Below are positions 32,964-42,411 of a stretch of DNA of 64,000 bases, in pieces. Every line of letters starts with the position of its first letter. The stretch's first letter is position 1. Source of the stretch: Schlegelella_A sp038231215 (lineage in GTDB: Bacteria > Pseudomonadota > Gammaproteobacteria > Burkholderiales > Burkholderiaceae_C); the NCBI GenBank assembly GCA_038231215.1, contig JBBRLS010000013.1, positions 21,409 to 85,408 on the forward strand, given 5' to 3'. A program made the position numbers and the translations under genes. The notes beneath the pieces were generated by a model. The model was given only the letters and a program-made list of their open reading frames with translations. It was not told the DNA's origin and searched no databases.

Positions 32964-34061
32964 TCAGGCCGCGACCAGTGCCGGATAGTCGGTGTAGCCT
33001 TCGGCGCCGCCGCCGTAGAGCGTCTTCTGGTTCAAGGGGGACAGCGGCGCATCGTGGCGCAGCCGCTCGACCAGATCGGGGTTCGAGATGAAGGGGCGGC
33101 CGAAGGCGACCAGATCGGCGCTGCCGTTCGCCACCACCTCGATCGCCATCGCCCGCGAGTAGCTGTTGTTGACCATCCAGGCGCCGCCCGGATGGTCGCG
33201 CTTGAACCGCTCGTGCAGTTGCGCGTAGTCGAAGGCGACGTTGTCGCGCGCGCCGCCAGTCTGCCCTTCGATCAGATGAAGGTAGGCCAGCCGGAGCGGC
33301 GCCAGGCGCTCGACCACGTGATTGAAGAGCGACTGGGCATCGCTGTCCTGCTGCGCGTCGTTGGCTTGCGTCACGGGCGACAGGCGAAGGCCGGTGCGGC
33401 CGGCGCCGACTTCGGCGACGACGGCGTCCATCACCTCGAGAAGCAGGCGCGACCGGTGCTCCTGCGTGCCGCCGTAGCAGTCGCTGCGATCGTTGATGCT
33501 GTCGCGCAGGAACTGTTCGAGCAGGTAGCCGTTGGCACCATGCACCTCGACGCCGTCGAAGCCGGCCGCGACGGCCGAGCGCGCCGCGTGCCGGTAGTCG
33601 GCGACGATGCGAGGCAGTTCGTCTTCGCGCAGGGCGCGCGGTTTCGACACCGCGACGAAGCCGTCCTTGGTGAAGGTCTTGCCGTTCGCGGCGCGTGCCG
33701 TCGACGACACCGGCGACTGTCCGTTCGGCTGCAGCGAGACGTGCGAGATCCGGCCGACGTGCCAGAGCTGCACGACGATGGTCCCGCCCGCTGTATGCAC
33801 CGCGTCGGTGACGCGGCGCCAGCCCGCGATCTGCTCGTCGCTGTAGATACCGGGCGTGTCCAGATAGCCCTGTCCTTCGGCGCTGATCTGCGTCGCCTCG
33901 GCGACGATCAAACCGGCCGAGGCGCGCTGCGCGTAGTAGGTAGCCATGAGCAGCGTCGGCCTCTGCCGCGGCCCGGCGCGATCGCGCGTGAGCGGTGCCA
34001 TGACGATGCGATTGCGGAGGATCAGGTCGCCGGCGCGGGCTGGCTCGAACAGGTTGGGCAT
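32964..34061 (-). CDS. Old yellow enzyme family alkene reductase
   Basis: 365-residue FMN-dependent (beta/alpha)8 oxidoreductase, NemA-like, reducing activated C=C bonds or nitro groups with NAD(P)H. Visible: NRIVMAPLTRDRA at the N-terminus, QLWHVGRISH, GVEVHGANGYLLEQFL with the His and Asn that hold the substrate, and ADLVAFGRPFISNPDLVERL at the FMN phosphate site. ATG at 34061. Divergent from rlmJ. I see no TetR-type repressor next to it. Confidence 0.94.
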   Translation of the reverse strand: MPNLFEPARAGDLILRNRIVMAPLTRDRAGPRQRPTLLMATYYAQRASAGLIVAEATQISAEGQGYLDTPGIYSDEQIAGWRRVTDAVHTAGGTIVVQLWHVGRISHVSLQPNGQSPVSSTARAANGKTFTKDGFVAVSKPRALREDELPRIVADYRHAARSAVAAGFDGVEVHGANGYLLEQFLRDSINDRSDCYGGTQEHRSRLLLEVMDAVVAEVGAGRTGLRLSPVTQANDAQQDSDAQSLFNHVVERLAPLRLAYLHLIEGQTGGARDNVAFDYAQLHERFKRDHPGGAWMVNNSYSRAMAIEVVANGSADLVAFGRPFISNPDLVERLRHDAPLSPLNQKTLYGGGAEGYTDYPALVAA

Positions 34062-34203
34062 GGAATTCAGTCTGCGGGAAAACCCTGAAGACTACGGGAA
34101 GTGCGCCGAACGCTCAGGACGTACCTTCATCCGGGCGCGAAGTGCGGCGTCGTCCCCATAGACGGGCGGCATCTACATTAGGTCTCCGCCGACCGACCTT
34201 GCC

Positions 34204-35046
34204 ATGCTCGCCTACCGTCACGCCTTTCACGCCGGCAACCATGCCGACGTGCTGAAGCACACCGTGCTCATGCTCGTGCTGCAGCACATGAACGCCAAGC
34301 CCAAGGGCTATCGCTTCGTCGACACGCACGCCGGCGCCGGTGGCTATTCGCTCGAAGGCCGCTACGCCCAGAAGAAGGGCGAGTACGAGCGGGGCATCGG
34401 GCGGCTGTGGACGCGCACGGATCTGCCCGCGGTGCTTGCCGACTACGTCGAGTTGGTGCGCCGCTTCAACCCGGACGGCGTGCTGGCCCAGTACCCGGGC
34501 TCGCCGGCCCTGGCGCAGATGCTGCTGCGTCGCCAGGATCAGTTGCGCGCCTTCGAGCTGCATCCGACCGAGCAGAAGATCCTGCGCGCCACGCTGGCCG
34601 CGACGCCCGACGCCATCGCCTACGACGGCGACGGCTTCGCCGGCCTGAAGTCGCAACTGCCGCCGTCGAGTCGTCGTGGCGTCGTGCTGATGGACCCGAG
34701 CTACGAAGGCAACGGCGACTACGGGCGCGTCGTCGCCGCGCTGCGCGAGGCGCTCGCTCGCTTTGCCGAAGGAATCTACCTCGTCTGGTATCCGCAGGTC
34801 AGCAAGCTGCAGGCAGCCAACCTGCCGAAGCGCCTCGAGGCGCTCGCGCCGAAGGGCTGGCTGCACGTGCGGCTCAGCGTGCAGCAGCCCGACGCACAGG
34901 GCTTCGGCCTCGCCGGCAGCGGCATGTTCGTCATCAACCCGCCGCACGGGTTGAATGCGCAACTCGCGGGCATCCTGCCCTGGCTCGTCGACGCGCTCGG
35001 GCAGTACGACGGCGCGAGCTACGCGCTGGACCGTCTCGACGCCTGA
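34204..35046 (+). CDS. rlmJ: 23S rRNA (adenine(2030)-N6)-methyltransferase RlmJ
   Basis: 280-residue SAM-dependent methyltransferase for A2030 of 23S rRNA. N-terminus LAYRHAFHAGNHADVLKH is the family signature. VDTHAGAGGY is the SAM-binding loop and LMDPSYEG the catalytic DPPY-like motif, here DPSY. ATG at 34204. Converges with the regulator gene. Confidence 0.96.
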   Translation: MLAYRHAFHAGNHADVLKHTVLMLVLQHMNAKPKGYRFVDTHAGAGGYSLEGRYAQKKGEYERGIGRLWTRTDLPAVLADYVELVRRFNPDGVLAQYPGSPALAQMLLRRQDQLRAFELHPTEQKILRATLAATPDAIAYDGDGFAGLKSQLPPSSRRGVVLMDPSYEGNGDYGRVVAALREALARFAEGIYLVWYPQVSKLQAANLPKRLEALAPKGWLHVRLSVQQPDAQGFGLAGSGMFVINPPHGLNAQLAGILPWLVDALGQYDGASYALDRLDA

Positions 35047-35098
35047 GGCGGCCTCCCGTCGCTGCCGCGCAGAACGCTATTCCTCGTCCCCTTCAAGA

Positions 35099-35845
35099 TC
35101 ACGCCTTCGGCGGCTCGCGCTTCAGGTCGCGGAACGCAGCGAAGAACCACGACCGCATGCCGACGAGCAGCGTGTAGGGCGTGCGCTGCTCGTCGGGCAG
35201 CCGCTGGTCAGCGACGTGTGCCCGCGCGAAGTCCTGGCCGACGCGCTGCAGTCGCTCGACGAGCGTGGCCGCCAGGCCCTTCGTGATCTCGCCGTGCACG
35301 AGCATGATCAGCTCGCCGTCGCCATCGAAGCCGCCGCTCAGGTAGTCCGCGGCGACGTGCTCGCGGAAGTAGCGCATCACCGGCCCGTGCGGCAGCCAGC
35401 GAAAGCCCTTGGCAACCTTGAGACGGTAGCGGTTGAGCGGCCGCAATTCGATGATGCCGAGCCGGTCGAGGCGAGCGAGGTACTTCACGCATTCGGCCTC
35501 GCTGAACGCGTACTCGCGCGTCATCTGCTCGAAGCTCCATTGGCTGAGACAGCAGATCGCGAGCAGCAACAGCTTGCGGTCGGCAACGACCGCTGCCTCC
35601 TGCTCCGCGCTCAGCTCGTGCGACAGCGGCTGCGCGTCGGCGACCTTGCGCGCGAGCTCGGCGAAATCCATCTTCAGCACGCGCAGGATCGCGTCGATGC
35701 GCGACAACGGCATGTCCGATTTCGCGAACACCCGCTTGACGCTCGACTCCGACATGCCGAGCGCGTCGGCCAGATCGGCATAGGTCACGCCGGCTGCTCG
35801 CAACTCGGACTTCAGGGCAATGACGAGGTCTCGGGTCGTGCTCAT
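35099..35845 (-). CDS. XRE-family helix-turn-helix transcriptional regulator
   Basis: 248 residues from the ATG at 35845. The HTH is at residues 16-40 (VTYADLADALGMSESSVKRVF), then a long helical ligand or dimerisation region, with the DNA-distal part unrecognised. Longer upstream extension is open, but it crosses the promoter region of yiaA and lacks family resemblance. Target genes are unknown; the divergent yiaA across 175 bases is a candidate. Confidence 0.88.
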   Translation of the reverse strand: MSTTRDLVIALKSELRAAGVTYADLADALGMSESSVKRVFAKSDMPLSRIDAILRVLKMDFAELARKVADAQPLSHELSAEQEAAVVADRKLLLLAICCLSQWSFEQMTREYAFSEAECVKYLARLDRLGIIELRPLNRYRLKVAKGFRWLPHGPVMRYFREHVAADYLSGGFDGDGELIMLVHGEITKGLAATLVERLQRVGQDFARAHVADQRLPDEQRTPYTLLVGMRSWFFAAFRDLKREPPKA

Positions 35846-36020
35846 CAAGGTGGGCAAAGGCGCACTCAGTATCGCTGACGGAGAAGGCGGACGAAGACGC
35901 GGTAGCCCTCGCCGATACCGTCGGCGGCCGTCGTCGCCACGCTCCTCATGGCGATGGCGAAGGGGCTCGCGCCTTGTGAAGATGAGCCCGTTCATCCACA
36001 ACGCCTCACCAGAGGACACC

Positions 36021-36476
36021 ATGCAAGCCACATCGATCCGCCACGACACGAAGGCCTGGAAGGCCCAGGTCTGGATCTCCTTCTTCACCGCCGCCGTGCT
36101 GTGCGCTACCGGCCTCGCCTACCTTCCGGGGCGCGACCTGGATCGCGCCTTCATGATGATGGGCTACGTCTTCTGCATCTCCGCCGCATTCGCGCTCGCC
36201 AAATTCATTCGCGACAACGAGAAACGCAGTGTCGACACGCCCCTGTGGGGCCTCGTGGTCTGGAGCGGCTTCGCGCTGGCGGTCGGGCTCACCGCCTGGG
36301 GCCTCGTGCAGATGGAAATCAGCCCGACCTACAAGGCCTTTCTCGGCGTGAGCTGGCTGTTCCTCCTGTCCGGCACCTTCACGCTTGCCAAGACCTTGCG
36401 CGACCAGCATGAAGCCTTGCTGGCCGAGGCCAGGCGTGGCGGCATGTCGACGTGCGCCGCGTGCGAAGCCGAATGA
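36021..36476 (+). CDS. YiaA/YiaB-family inner membrane protein
   Basis: 151 residues with two YiaAB domains: each has two hydrophobic helices (WISFFTAAVLCATGLAYL and MMGYVFCISAAFALAKFIRD, then LVVWSGFALAVGLTAWGL and LGVSWLFLLSGTFTLAKTLRD). The paired F-LAK-RD ending repeats, showing the internal duplication. ATG at 36021 with agagga upstream. Function unknown. It has a Cys pair near the end (STCAACEAE). Confidence 0.9.
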   Translation: MQATSIRHDTKAWKAQVWISFFTAAVLCATGLAYLPGRDLDRAFMMMGYVFCISAAFALAKFIRDNEKRSVDTPLWGLVVWSGFALAVGLTAWGLVQMEISPTYKAFLGVSWLFLLSGTFTLAKTLRDQHEALLAEARRGGMSTCAACEAE

Positions 36477-36517
36477 ACTCCTCATCGACTCTCTTCATCT
36501 TCAAGGACTCGAAGATC

Positions 36518-36937
36518 ATGAACACGCTTCCCTTTCGCCGCCTTGCGGTGGCCATGATCATCGCTCTGAGCCTCGGCACGACGGCGCACGCCCAGTCGAG
36601 CCTCTCGGATGCCAGCGCGGTCTCCATGCTGCCGATCGCGGTGTCGGTCGCCGCGCCGGTGATGATTCTCTCGGCCGGCGCCGCGCTCACGGTCGTCTCC
36701 GTCGAGGCAACCGCCGTCGGCACCCTCTGGGTCCTCGAGCGCGCGTCCGACGGCGCGCGGGCCAGCATCAGGCTCGTCGGACGCGGCATCGCCGGCGCGT
36801 CCGTCCTGGCAGGAACGGCGGTCGCCGTGACCGCCATCAGCACCGGCTGGGTACTTTCGGCGGCCAGCGAAGCGATCGCCTTCATTCCCAACGAGCTCGG
36901 CGCCGCGCTCCTCTACAACGAGAGGATCACGCGATGA
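36518..36937 (+). CDS. Small exported/membrane protein paired with DUF2145
   Basis: 139 residues. N-terminal signal peptide (RRLAVAMIIALSLGTTAHAQ). The rest is very hydrophobic and Ala/Val-rich with two or three possible membrane segments (MLPIAVSVAAPVMILSAGA, GRGIAGASVLAGTAVAVTAI). No cysteines. Its stop shares the ATGA overlap with the DUF2145 gene, so it is translated with it. I do not recognise a family. Chosen start ATG at 36518 aligns with the signal peptide; an upstream GTG would lie in yiaA. Confidence 0.75.
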   Translation: MNTLPFRRLAVAMIIALSLGTTAHAQSSLSDASAVSMLPIAVSVAAPVMILSAGAALTVVSVEATAVGTLWVLERASDGARASIRLVGRGIAGASVLAGTAVAVTAISTGWVLSAASEAIAFIPNELGAALLYNERITR

Positions 36938-37749
36938 CGAGCTCCCCCTCGAAGGCGCGGCGCGGCGTTCGCGCAGCGCTGGCCGGTCTCGCCGTCTCGC
37001 TCTGCATGGCCGGCGGCAACGCATGGGCTGGCCGCAGTTGCGAGCAGCGCCCGCCCACGGAAGACACGATCGTGCGCGCGATGGCGCTCGCCGAACGCAC
37101 CGCCGAACGACTCGATCAGACAGGCGCCAAGGTCGTCGTTCTCGCCCGCGCCGGACAGAACCTCAGCGAGTACGGCCTTCGCTATTCGCACTTCGGCTTC
37201 GCCTATCGCGAAAGCGCCGGCAAGCCTTGGCGCGTCGTACACAAGCTCAATCAATGCGGATCGGCGCGTGCCTCGCTCTATCGCCAGGGCCTCGGCGAAT
37301 TCTTTCTCGACGACCTCTGGCAATACGAAGCCGCGGTGGTCGTTCTCACGCCCGAGGCTCAGAATCGCCTGCTGGCGGCGCTGGCCGACAACGCACGCAT
37401 CGCGCAACTCGATACGCCCGCCTACAACATGGTGGCCTATCCCTGGTCACAGCGCTACCAGCAGTCGAACCAGTGGGCGATCGAGACCCTGGCGATGACC
37501 GAGGACACCAACGCCGACACGCGCGAGCGCGCCCAGGCCTGGCTGCGCCTCAAGGGCTACGAGCCGACGACGCTGCACTTGTCGGCATTCAAGCGCCTCG
37601 GGGCGCGGATGTTCGCCGCCAATGTCGCCTTCGACGATCATCCCAACGAGAAGCGCTTTTCCGACCGCATCGAGACGGTCACGGTCGATTCGGTGTTTCG
37701 CTGGCTCGATCGCTCCGGCCTGGGCGGAAAAGTCCAGGTCATCAGGTAG
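36934..37749 (+). CDS. DUF2145 exported protein
   Basis: 271 residues, signal peptide ALAGLAVSLCMAGGNAWA. Conserved blocks KVVVLARAGQNLSEYGLRYSH and HFGFAYRES, then QSNQWAIETLA, match what I recall of the uncharacterised DUF2145 family, which resembles a papain-like NlpC/P60 permuted peptidase fold (His and Asn/Gln positions). Activity is unproven. ATGA overlap with the upstream small exported protein shows a two-gene unit following yiaA. Confidence 0.88.
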   Translation: MTSSPSKARRGVRAALAGLAVSLCMAGGNAWAGRSCEQRPPTEDTIVRAMALAERTAERLDQTGAKVVVLARAGQNLSEYGLRYSHFGFAYRESAGKPWRVVHKLNQCGSARASLYRQGLGEFFLDDLWQYEAAVVVLTPEAQNRLLAALADNARIAQLDTPAYNMVAYPWSQRYQQSNQWAIETLAMTEDTNADTRERAQAWLRLKGYEPTTLHLSAFKRLGARMFAANVAFDDHPNEKRFSDRIETVTVDSVFRWLDRSGLGGKVQVIR

Positions 37750-37787
37750 ATTCGGGCGCATCCCGCGTGCGCCTCACGGAGACCGGC

Positions 37788-39725
37788 TTGGACATTCCCG
37801 TCGACAACGTCACCGATCCGCGCGCGGCCGAAGCCCACGCGCATCCGAACCAGTTCGCGCTGCTTCGCCAACGCCGATTTGCGCCCTTTTTCTGGACCCA
37901 GTTTCTCGGCGCCGGCAACGACAACCTGTTCAAGTTCGCGTTCACCGTGATGGTGACGTACCAGCTTCAGCTCACCGACGCGTTCCTGCAGCCGCAACTC
38001 GCCGGCTTGACGATCGGCGCGCTATTCATCCTGCCGTTCCTCCTGTTCTCGGCGACGAGCGGCCAGCTCACCGACAAGTACGACAAGACGCGCGTCATCC
38101 GCTTCGTCAAGAACCTCGAGATCGGCATCATGCTGCTGGCGGCCTGGGGCTTCTGGATCGCCAGCCCCTACATCCTGCTCGCCTGCGTGTTCCTGATGGG
38201 CCTGCACTCGACGCTGTTCGGCCCGGTGAAGTTCGCCTACCTGCCGCAGCACCTGGGCGAGCGCGAGCTGACCGGCGGCAACGGCATGGTCGAGATGGGA
38301 ACCTTCGTTGCCATCCTGCTCGGCCAGGTCGCCGGCGGCCTGCTCGTCGGCATCGCTGGCGTGGGCCGCCACTACGTGGCCTTCGCCTGCGTCGGCGTGG
38401 CGCTGCTCGGCCGCCTCGTCGCCCAGTACGTTCCTGCCTCGCCTTCGACCGACCCCGGGTTGCGCATCAACTGGAATCCGGTCACCGAGACCTGGCAGAA
38501 CCTGAAGCTCGCGCACGGCAACCTGGTCGTCTTCCGTTCGCTGCTCGGCATCTCGTGGATGTGGTTCTTCGGCGCCGCCTTTCTCGCCGAGTTTCCGTCC
38601 TTCGCGAAGGAGGTGCTGCACGGCGACGAGCAGGTCGCGTCGTTGCTGCTCGTCGTGTTCTCGGTCGGTATCGGCATCGGCTCGCTGCTGTGCGAGGTGC
38701 TGTCGCGGCGCCATGTCGAGATCGGCCTGGTACCGCTAGGCGCGATCGGCATGAGCGTGTTCGCGATCGACCTCTACTTCGCCTCGCGCGGACTTGCGCC
38801 TTCGACAGGCCACACGCTGTCGTCGTTCATCGCCGAGCCGGCGCATTGGCGCGTGATGGCCGATCTCGGCCTGCTCTCGCTCTTTGCAGGCCTCTACAGC
38901 GTGCCGATGTACGCGCTGATCCAGATGCGCTCGCAGCCCAGCCACCGCGCTCGCATCATCGCCGCCAACAACATCCTCAACGCGTTGTTCCTGATCGGCA
39001 GCTCGGTCATCGTCGGCGTGCTGATCAAGCTCGGCCTGACGGTGCCGCAGGTGTTTCTCGTCGTCGGCTTGCTCAACGCGGTCGTCGCGTTCTACATCTT
39101 CATGCTGGTGCCCGAGTACCTGCTGCGCTTCGTCGCCTTCATCATGGCGCGACTCGTCTACCGCTTCAAGGTGCGCGGCGACGAGAACATCCCTGCGCAG
39201 GGCGCGGCAATCCTCGTCTGCAACCACGTCGCCTTCGTCGACCCGATGTTGCTCATGGCGGCAAGCCCGCGGCCGATCCGCTTCATCATGGATCACGAGA
39301 TCTTCAGGACGCCCGTGCTCGGCTGGTTCTTCAGGCTGGCCAAGGCGATTCCGATCGCGCCCCAGAAGGTCGACGCGCGGATCTACGAGCAGGCGTTCGC
39401 GCGTGCCCGCGAGGTGCTGAACGACGGCGATCTGCTCTGCATCTTTCCCGAAGGCGGGCTCACGAAGACCGGCGAGATGGGCGAGTTCAAGGCAGGCGTG
39501 ATGAAGCTGCTCGAGTCCAATCCCGTCCCGGTCGTTCCGCTCGCCTTGCAAAACCTCTGGGGCTCGTACTTTTCGCGTGCCGACGGCAAGCCGATGCAGC
39601 GACCTTTCCGGCGTGGATTCTTCAATCGCGTCGGACTCGTCGCAGGCCATGCGGTGGCGCCTGCCGACGTTACGCCGGCCGGCTTGCGCGAGCGCGTCAG
39701 CGCCCTGCTCACCTCGAAGGCCTGA
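37788..39725 (+). CDS. MFS transporter fused to PlsC-type 1-acylglycerol-3-phosphate acyltransferase
   Basis: 645 residues. The N-terminal ~430 residues form an LplT-like MFS permease (FAPFFWTQFLGAGNDNLFKFAF and FGPVKFAYLPQHLGERELTGGNGMVEM). The C-terminal ~200 residues are an acyltransferase with the NHVAFVDP box (HxxxxD-type) and FPEGGLTKTGEMGEFKAG. The arrangement resembles Aas/LplT systems without the acyl-ACP synthetase. The start is TTG at 37788 with ggag upstream; a GTG at 37767 is an alternative. Predicted to flip lysophospholipids and re-acylate them at the inner membrane. It coexists with a stand-alone LplT at 21509. Confidence 0.92.
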   Translation: MDIPVDNVTDPRAAEAHAHPNQFALLRQRRFAPFFWTQFLGAGNDNLFKFAFTVMVTYQLQLTDAFLQPQLAGLTIGALFILPFLLFSATSGQLTDKYDKTRVIRFVKNLEIGIMLLAAWGFWIASPYILLACVFLMGLHSTLFGPVKFAYLPQHLGERELTGGNGMVEMGTFVAILLGQVAGGLLVGIAGVGRHYVAFACVGVALLGRLVAQYVPASPSTDPGLRINWNPVTETWQNLKLAHGNLVVFRSLLGISWMWFFGAAFLAEFPSFAKEVLHGDEQVASLLLVVFSVGIGIGSLLCEVLSRRHVEIGLVPLGAIGMSVFAIDLYFASRGLAPSTGHTLSSFIAEPAHWRVMADLGLLSLFAGLYSVPMYALIQMRSQPSHRARIIAANNILNALFLIGSSVIVGVLIKLGLTVPQVFLVVGLLNAVVAFYIFMLVPEYLLRFVAFIMARLVYRFKVRGDENIPAQGAAILVCNHVAFVDPMLLMAASPRPIRFIMDHEIFRTPVLGWFFRLAKAIPIAPQKVDARIYEQAFARAREVLNDGDLLCIFPEGGLTKTGEMGEFKAGVMKLLESNPVPVVPLALQNLWGSYFSRADGKPMQRPFRRGFFNRVGLVAGHAVAPADVTPAGLRERVSALLTSKA

Positions 39726-39740
39726 CCCGAAGCGCTGGCC

Positions 39741-40676
39741 TCAGGCGGTGCGAAATGCCGCCGGCTCGCGGCCCGGCGCGGATACGCCGATCCGCTCGTA
39801 CTCCGAGATGACCTGGGCGCCAAGCAGCAGCAACGTCGCCGCGATCTCGAGGCTCAGGAGGACGACGATGGCGGTCGTCAGCGACCCGTAGACGACGTTG
39901 ACCTGGGACAGCGTCGCGAAGTACCAGACCAGCACGTGGCGCGTGATCTCCCAGAGCACCGCTGCCGTCACGCCGCCGATCAGGGCGTGGCGCATGCGCA
40001 GGCGCCCGGCGGGCATCACCAGGTAGACCGAGGTCAAGACGAAGATCTCGCCGGCAAAGCCGAGCAGGTAGAGCAGCACGCCCGAGAGGCCGTGCAGCGA
40101 CCACTGGCGCCCGAACAGATCGACGTTTTCCTGGCCGACCGCCTGCAGGCTGCCCGCCACCAGGGTGACGAGCAGCAGGCCGACGCCGAGCGAGAGGATG
40201 TAGCAGTACGGGATCAGCGCCGAGAAAATGAAGCGGCGTTTGCGCGCGACGACGCGATGCAGAAAGATGACCGACATCGCGTTCTCGAGCACGGTGAAGG
40301 CGAGCGAGCTGAAGAAGACCATCGTGCCGAGCAGCAGCCAGCCGACGTCGCCTCGCTTGTCGAGAAAGTGCGCGAGCTCTCCGACGATCGCCACCGACTG
40401 GCCCGGCACCAGCCACTCCAGATAGCGACCGAGCGTGCCGAGCAGTTCGCGCTGGTCGATCAGGTTCGACAGCACGATGACCGCAAGAATGAGCAACGGC
40501 ACGATCGAGAGCAACGCGTAGTAGGCGACTGCTCCCGCCAGCAACAGACCTTGGTTGGCGCGAAACGCCTTGAGCGTCGCCCACGCGAAACGGCCCGGAT
40601 GACGCAGCACGTGCTGCGCCGCCGGGCCGATGAGCTTCTGGCTCAGATAGCGCTGCAGGGCATTGAGTTGCTTCAA
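39741..40676 (-). CDS. YihY/virulence factor BrkB family membrane protein
   Basis: 311 residues with six hydrophobic helices. The family blocks are VAYYALLSIVPLLILAVIVL and the GGVTAAVLWEITRHVLVWYF helix, with SLAFTVLENAMSVIF between. Function is not settled; earlier assignment as RNase BN is incorrect for this family. Start appears to be TTG at 40676, overlapping the stop of the CBS-domain gene (ttga), which argues for translational coupling. Confidence 0.92.
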   Translation of the reverse strand: MKQLNALQRYLSQKLIGPAAQHVLRHPGRFAWATLKAFRANQGLLLAGAVAYYALLSIVPLLILAVIVLSNLIDQRELLGTLGRYLEWLVPGQSVAIVGELAHFLDKRGDVGWLLLGTMVFFSSLAFTVLENAMSVIFLHRVVARKRRFIFSALIPYCYILSLGVGLLLVTLVAGSLQAVGQENVDLFGRQWSLHGLSGVLLYLLGFAGEIFVLTSVYLVMPAGRLRMRHALIGGVTAAVLWEITRHVLVWYFATLSQVNVVYGSLTTAIVVLLSLEIAATLLLLGAQVISEYERIGVSAPGREPAAFRTA

Positions 40677-41092
40677 GTATCCGGCGTCGAGATCTCGCGC
40701 AACGCTTCGTCGGTGTGCGCCGATTGTCGCGTGGCAAGGTCACCGAGGGCGACGATGCCGACGATTTCATGCGCCGCGTCGAGCACGGCGAGGCGGCGCA
40801 CCTGTTGCTCGCCCATCTGTGCCATCACCGTCTCGACCGAATCGCTCTCGCTGCACCAGCGCACCTCCTCGGTCATCACGTCGGAGACGAGCGACTCTTG
40901 CACGACCATGCCCTCGGCGACGCCGCGCACCGTGATGTCGCGATCGGTCACCATGCCGACCAGCGCCTTGCCGTCGGTGACGGGCAAGGCGCCGACGTCC
41001 ATCTCCTTCATACGTCGCGCTGCGGCTTGCAAGGTCTCGTCGCGCCCGACCACGGCGACGCTGCGGGTCATGATGTCTGCGATTCGGTTCAT
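40673..41092 (-). CDS. Tandem CBS-domain protein
   Basis: 139 residues made of two CBS domains: DIMTRSVAVVGRDETLQAAARRMKEMDVGALPV and, after GMVTDRDITVRG, SDVMTEEVRWCSESDSVETVMAQM. It probably binds an adenosyl ligand and regulates an unknown partner. The overlap with yihY implies that the membrane protein may be that partner (inference). ATG at 41092 with cagaaggaca upstream on the coding strand. Confidence 0.93.
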   Translation of the reverse strand: MNRIADIMTRSVAVVGRDETLQAAARRMKEMDVGALPVTDGKALVGMVTDRDITVRGVAEGMVVQESLVSDVMTEEVRWCSESDSVETVMAQMGEQQVRRLAVLDAAHEIVGIVALGDLATRQSAHTDEALREISTPDT

Positions 41093-41246
41093 GGTGTCCT
41101 TCTCTTGTTCGCGACGGCGATCGGCGAGCCCGATCGAGTCAGCCCAAGGCTAGGGGCTGCTTCGTGGCCGGGCCAGAAGGCCTCGTCGCGCGGCGCTGTA
41201 GTCGGCCATTCCCTCACCGGGTAAGGCACGTCCGACGCGCACCGGC

Positions 41247-42374
41247 TCAAATGCCGCGCTGTCGATCGAGCCGGAACTGCGCCGCAAAGGCCGCAAAGCG
41301 CGATGCCTCGATCGCATCGCGCACCTGACGCATCAGGTCGACATAGAAGTGCAGGTTGTGCACGCTCGCGAGCATGGGCGCAAGCATCTCGCCGCAGCGA
41401 TCGAGGTGATGCAGGTAGGCACGCGAGAAGCGCGCGCAAGTCGCGCAGGCGCAGGTCGAGTCGATCGGTGATTCGTCCTGCTTGTAGCGGGCGTTGCGGA
41501 GACGCAGGTCGCCGAAACGCGTGAAGAGGTGACCGTTGCGGGCATTGCGCGTCGGCATCACGCAATCGAACATGTCGACACCCGCTTCGACACCGTCGAG
41601 CAAATCCTCGGGCGTGCCGACGCCCATCAGGTAGCGCGGCTTCGCCGCCGGCAGTCGATGCGGCGTGTGCGCGACGATGCGCCGCATCTCCTCCTTCGGC
41701 TCGCCGACGCTGACGCCGCCGATCGCATAGCCGGGCAGGTCGAGCGTGGCGAGCGCGGCCACCGACTCTTCGCGCAGCGCCTCGAACATGCCGCCCTGGA
41801 CGATGCCGAACAACGCGTTCGGATTCTCGAGACGCACGAACTCGTCGTGCGAGCGCCTTGCCCAGCGCAGGCTCATCTCCATCGAGCGGCGCACCTGCGC
41901 CTCGGGCGCTACCACGCCGTCCTTCTGCCAGGCCGTGCACTCGTCGAATTGCATGACGATGTCGCTGTCGAGCACGCGCTGGATCTGCATGCTGACCTCG
42001 GGTGTGAGCAGCAGCTTGTCGCCGTTGACCGGCGACTGGAAGGCGACGCCTTGCTCGCTCACCTTTGCGTTGGCGCCGAGCGACCACACCTGGAATCCGC
42101 CGCTGTCGGTGAGGATGGGCCGCGGCCAGCCTTCGAATCGATGCAGCCCGCCAAAGGTGCGCATGACGTCGAGGCCGGGACGCAGCCAGAGGTGAAAGGT
42201 GTTGCCGAGAATGATCTCGGCACCCATCGCTTCGAGCGACGCCGGAGCGACGCCCTTGACGCTGCCATAGGTGCCGACCGGCATGAAGACGGGAGTCTCG
42301 ACGGTGCCGCGGCGAAGCCCGAGACGGCCGCGCCGGGCCTGGCCTTCCGTGGCAAGGAGATCGAACGAGAGCAT
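41247..42374 (-). CDS. tgt: tRNA-guanine transglycosylase
   Basis: Exchanges guanine 34 of Asp/Asn/His/Tyr tRNAs for preQ1; 375 residues. Active-site TDSGGFQVWSLG, GTPEDLLDGVEAGVDMFDCVMPTRNARNG (the D nucleophile and substrate loop), and zinc ligands in CACATCARF with the later HLDRC/H. Same pathway as QueA, encoded 1.2 kb upstream on the same strand, with the sugar dehydrogenase between them. The final steps of queuosine synthesis would need QueG/QueH, not seen here. Confidence 0.97.
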   Translation of the reverse strand: MLSFDLLATEGQARRGRLGLRRGTVETPVFMPVGTYGSVKGVAPASLEAMGAEIILGNTFHLWLRPGLDVMRTFGGLHRFEGWPRPILTDSGGFQVWSLGANAKVSEQGVAFQSPVNGDKLLLTPEVSMQIQRVLDSDIVMQFDECTAWQKDGVVAPEAQVRRSMEMSLRWARRSHDEFVRLENPNALFGIVQGGMFEALREESVAALATLDLPGYAIGGVSVGEPKEEMRRIVAHTPHRLPAAKPRYLMGVGTPEDLLDGVEAGVDMFDCVMPTRNARNGHLFTRFGDLRLRNARYKQDESPIDSTCACATCARFSRAYLHHLDRCGEMLAPMLASVHNLHFYVDLMRQVRDAIEASRFAAFAAQFRLDRQRGI

Positions 42375-42411
42375 GGCGGGATTGTCGCGGCTGCAAGCGC
42401 GAGCCAAGCCC

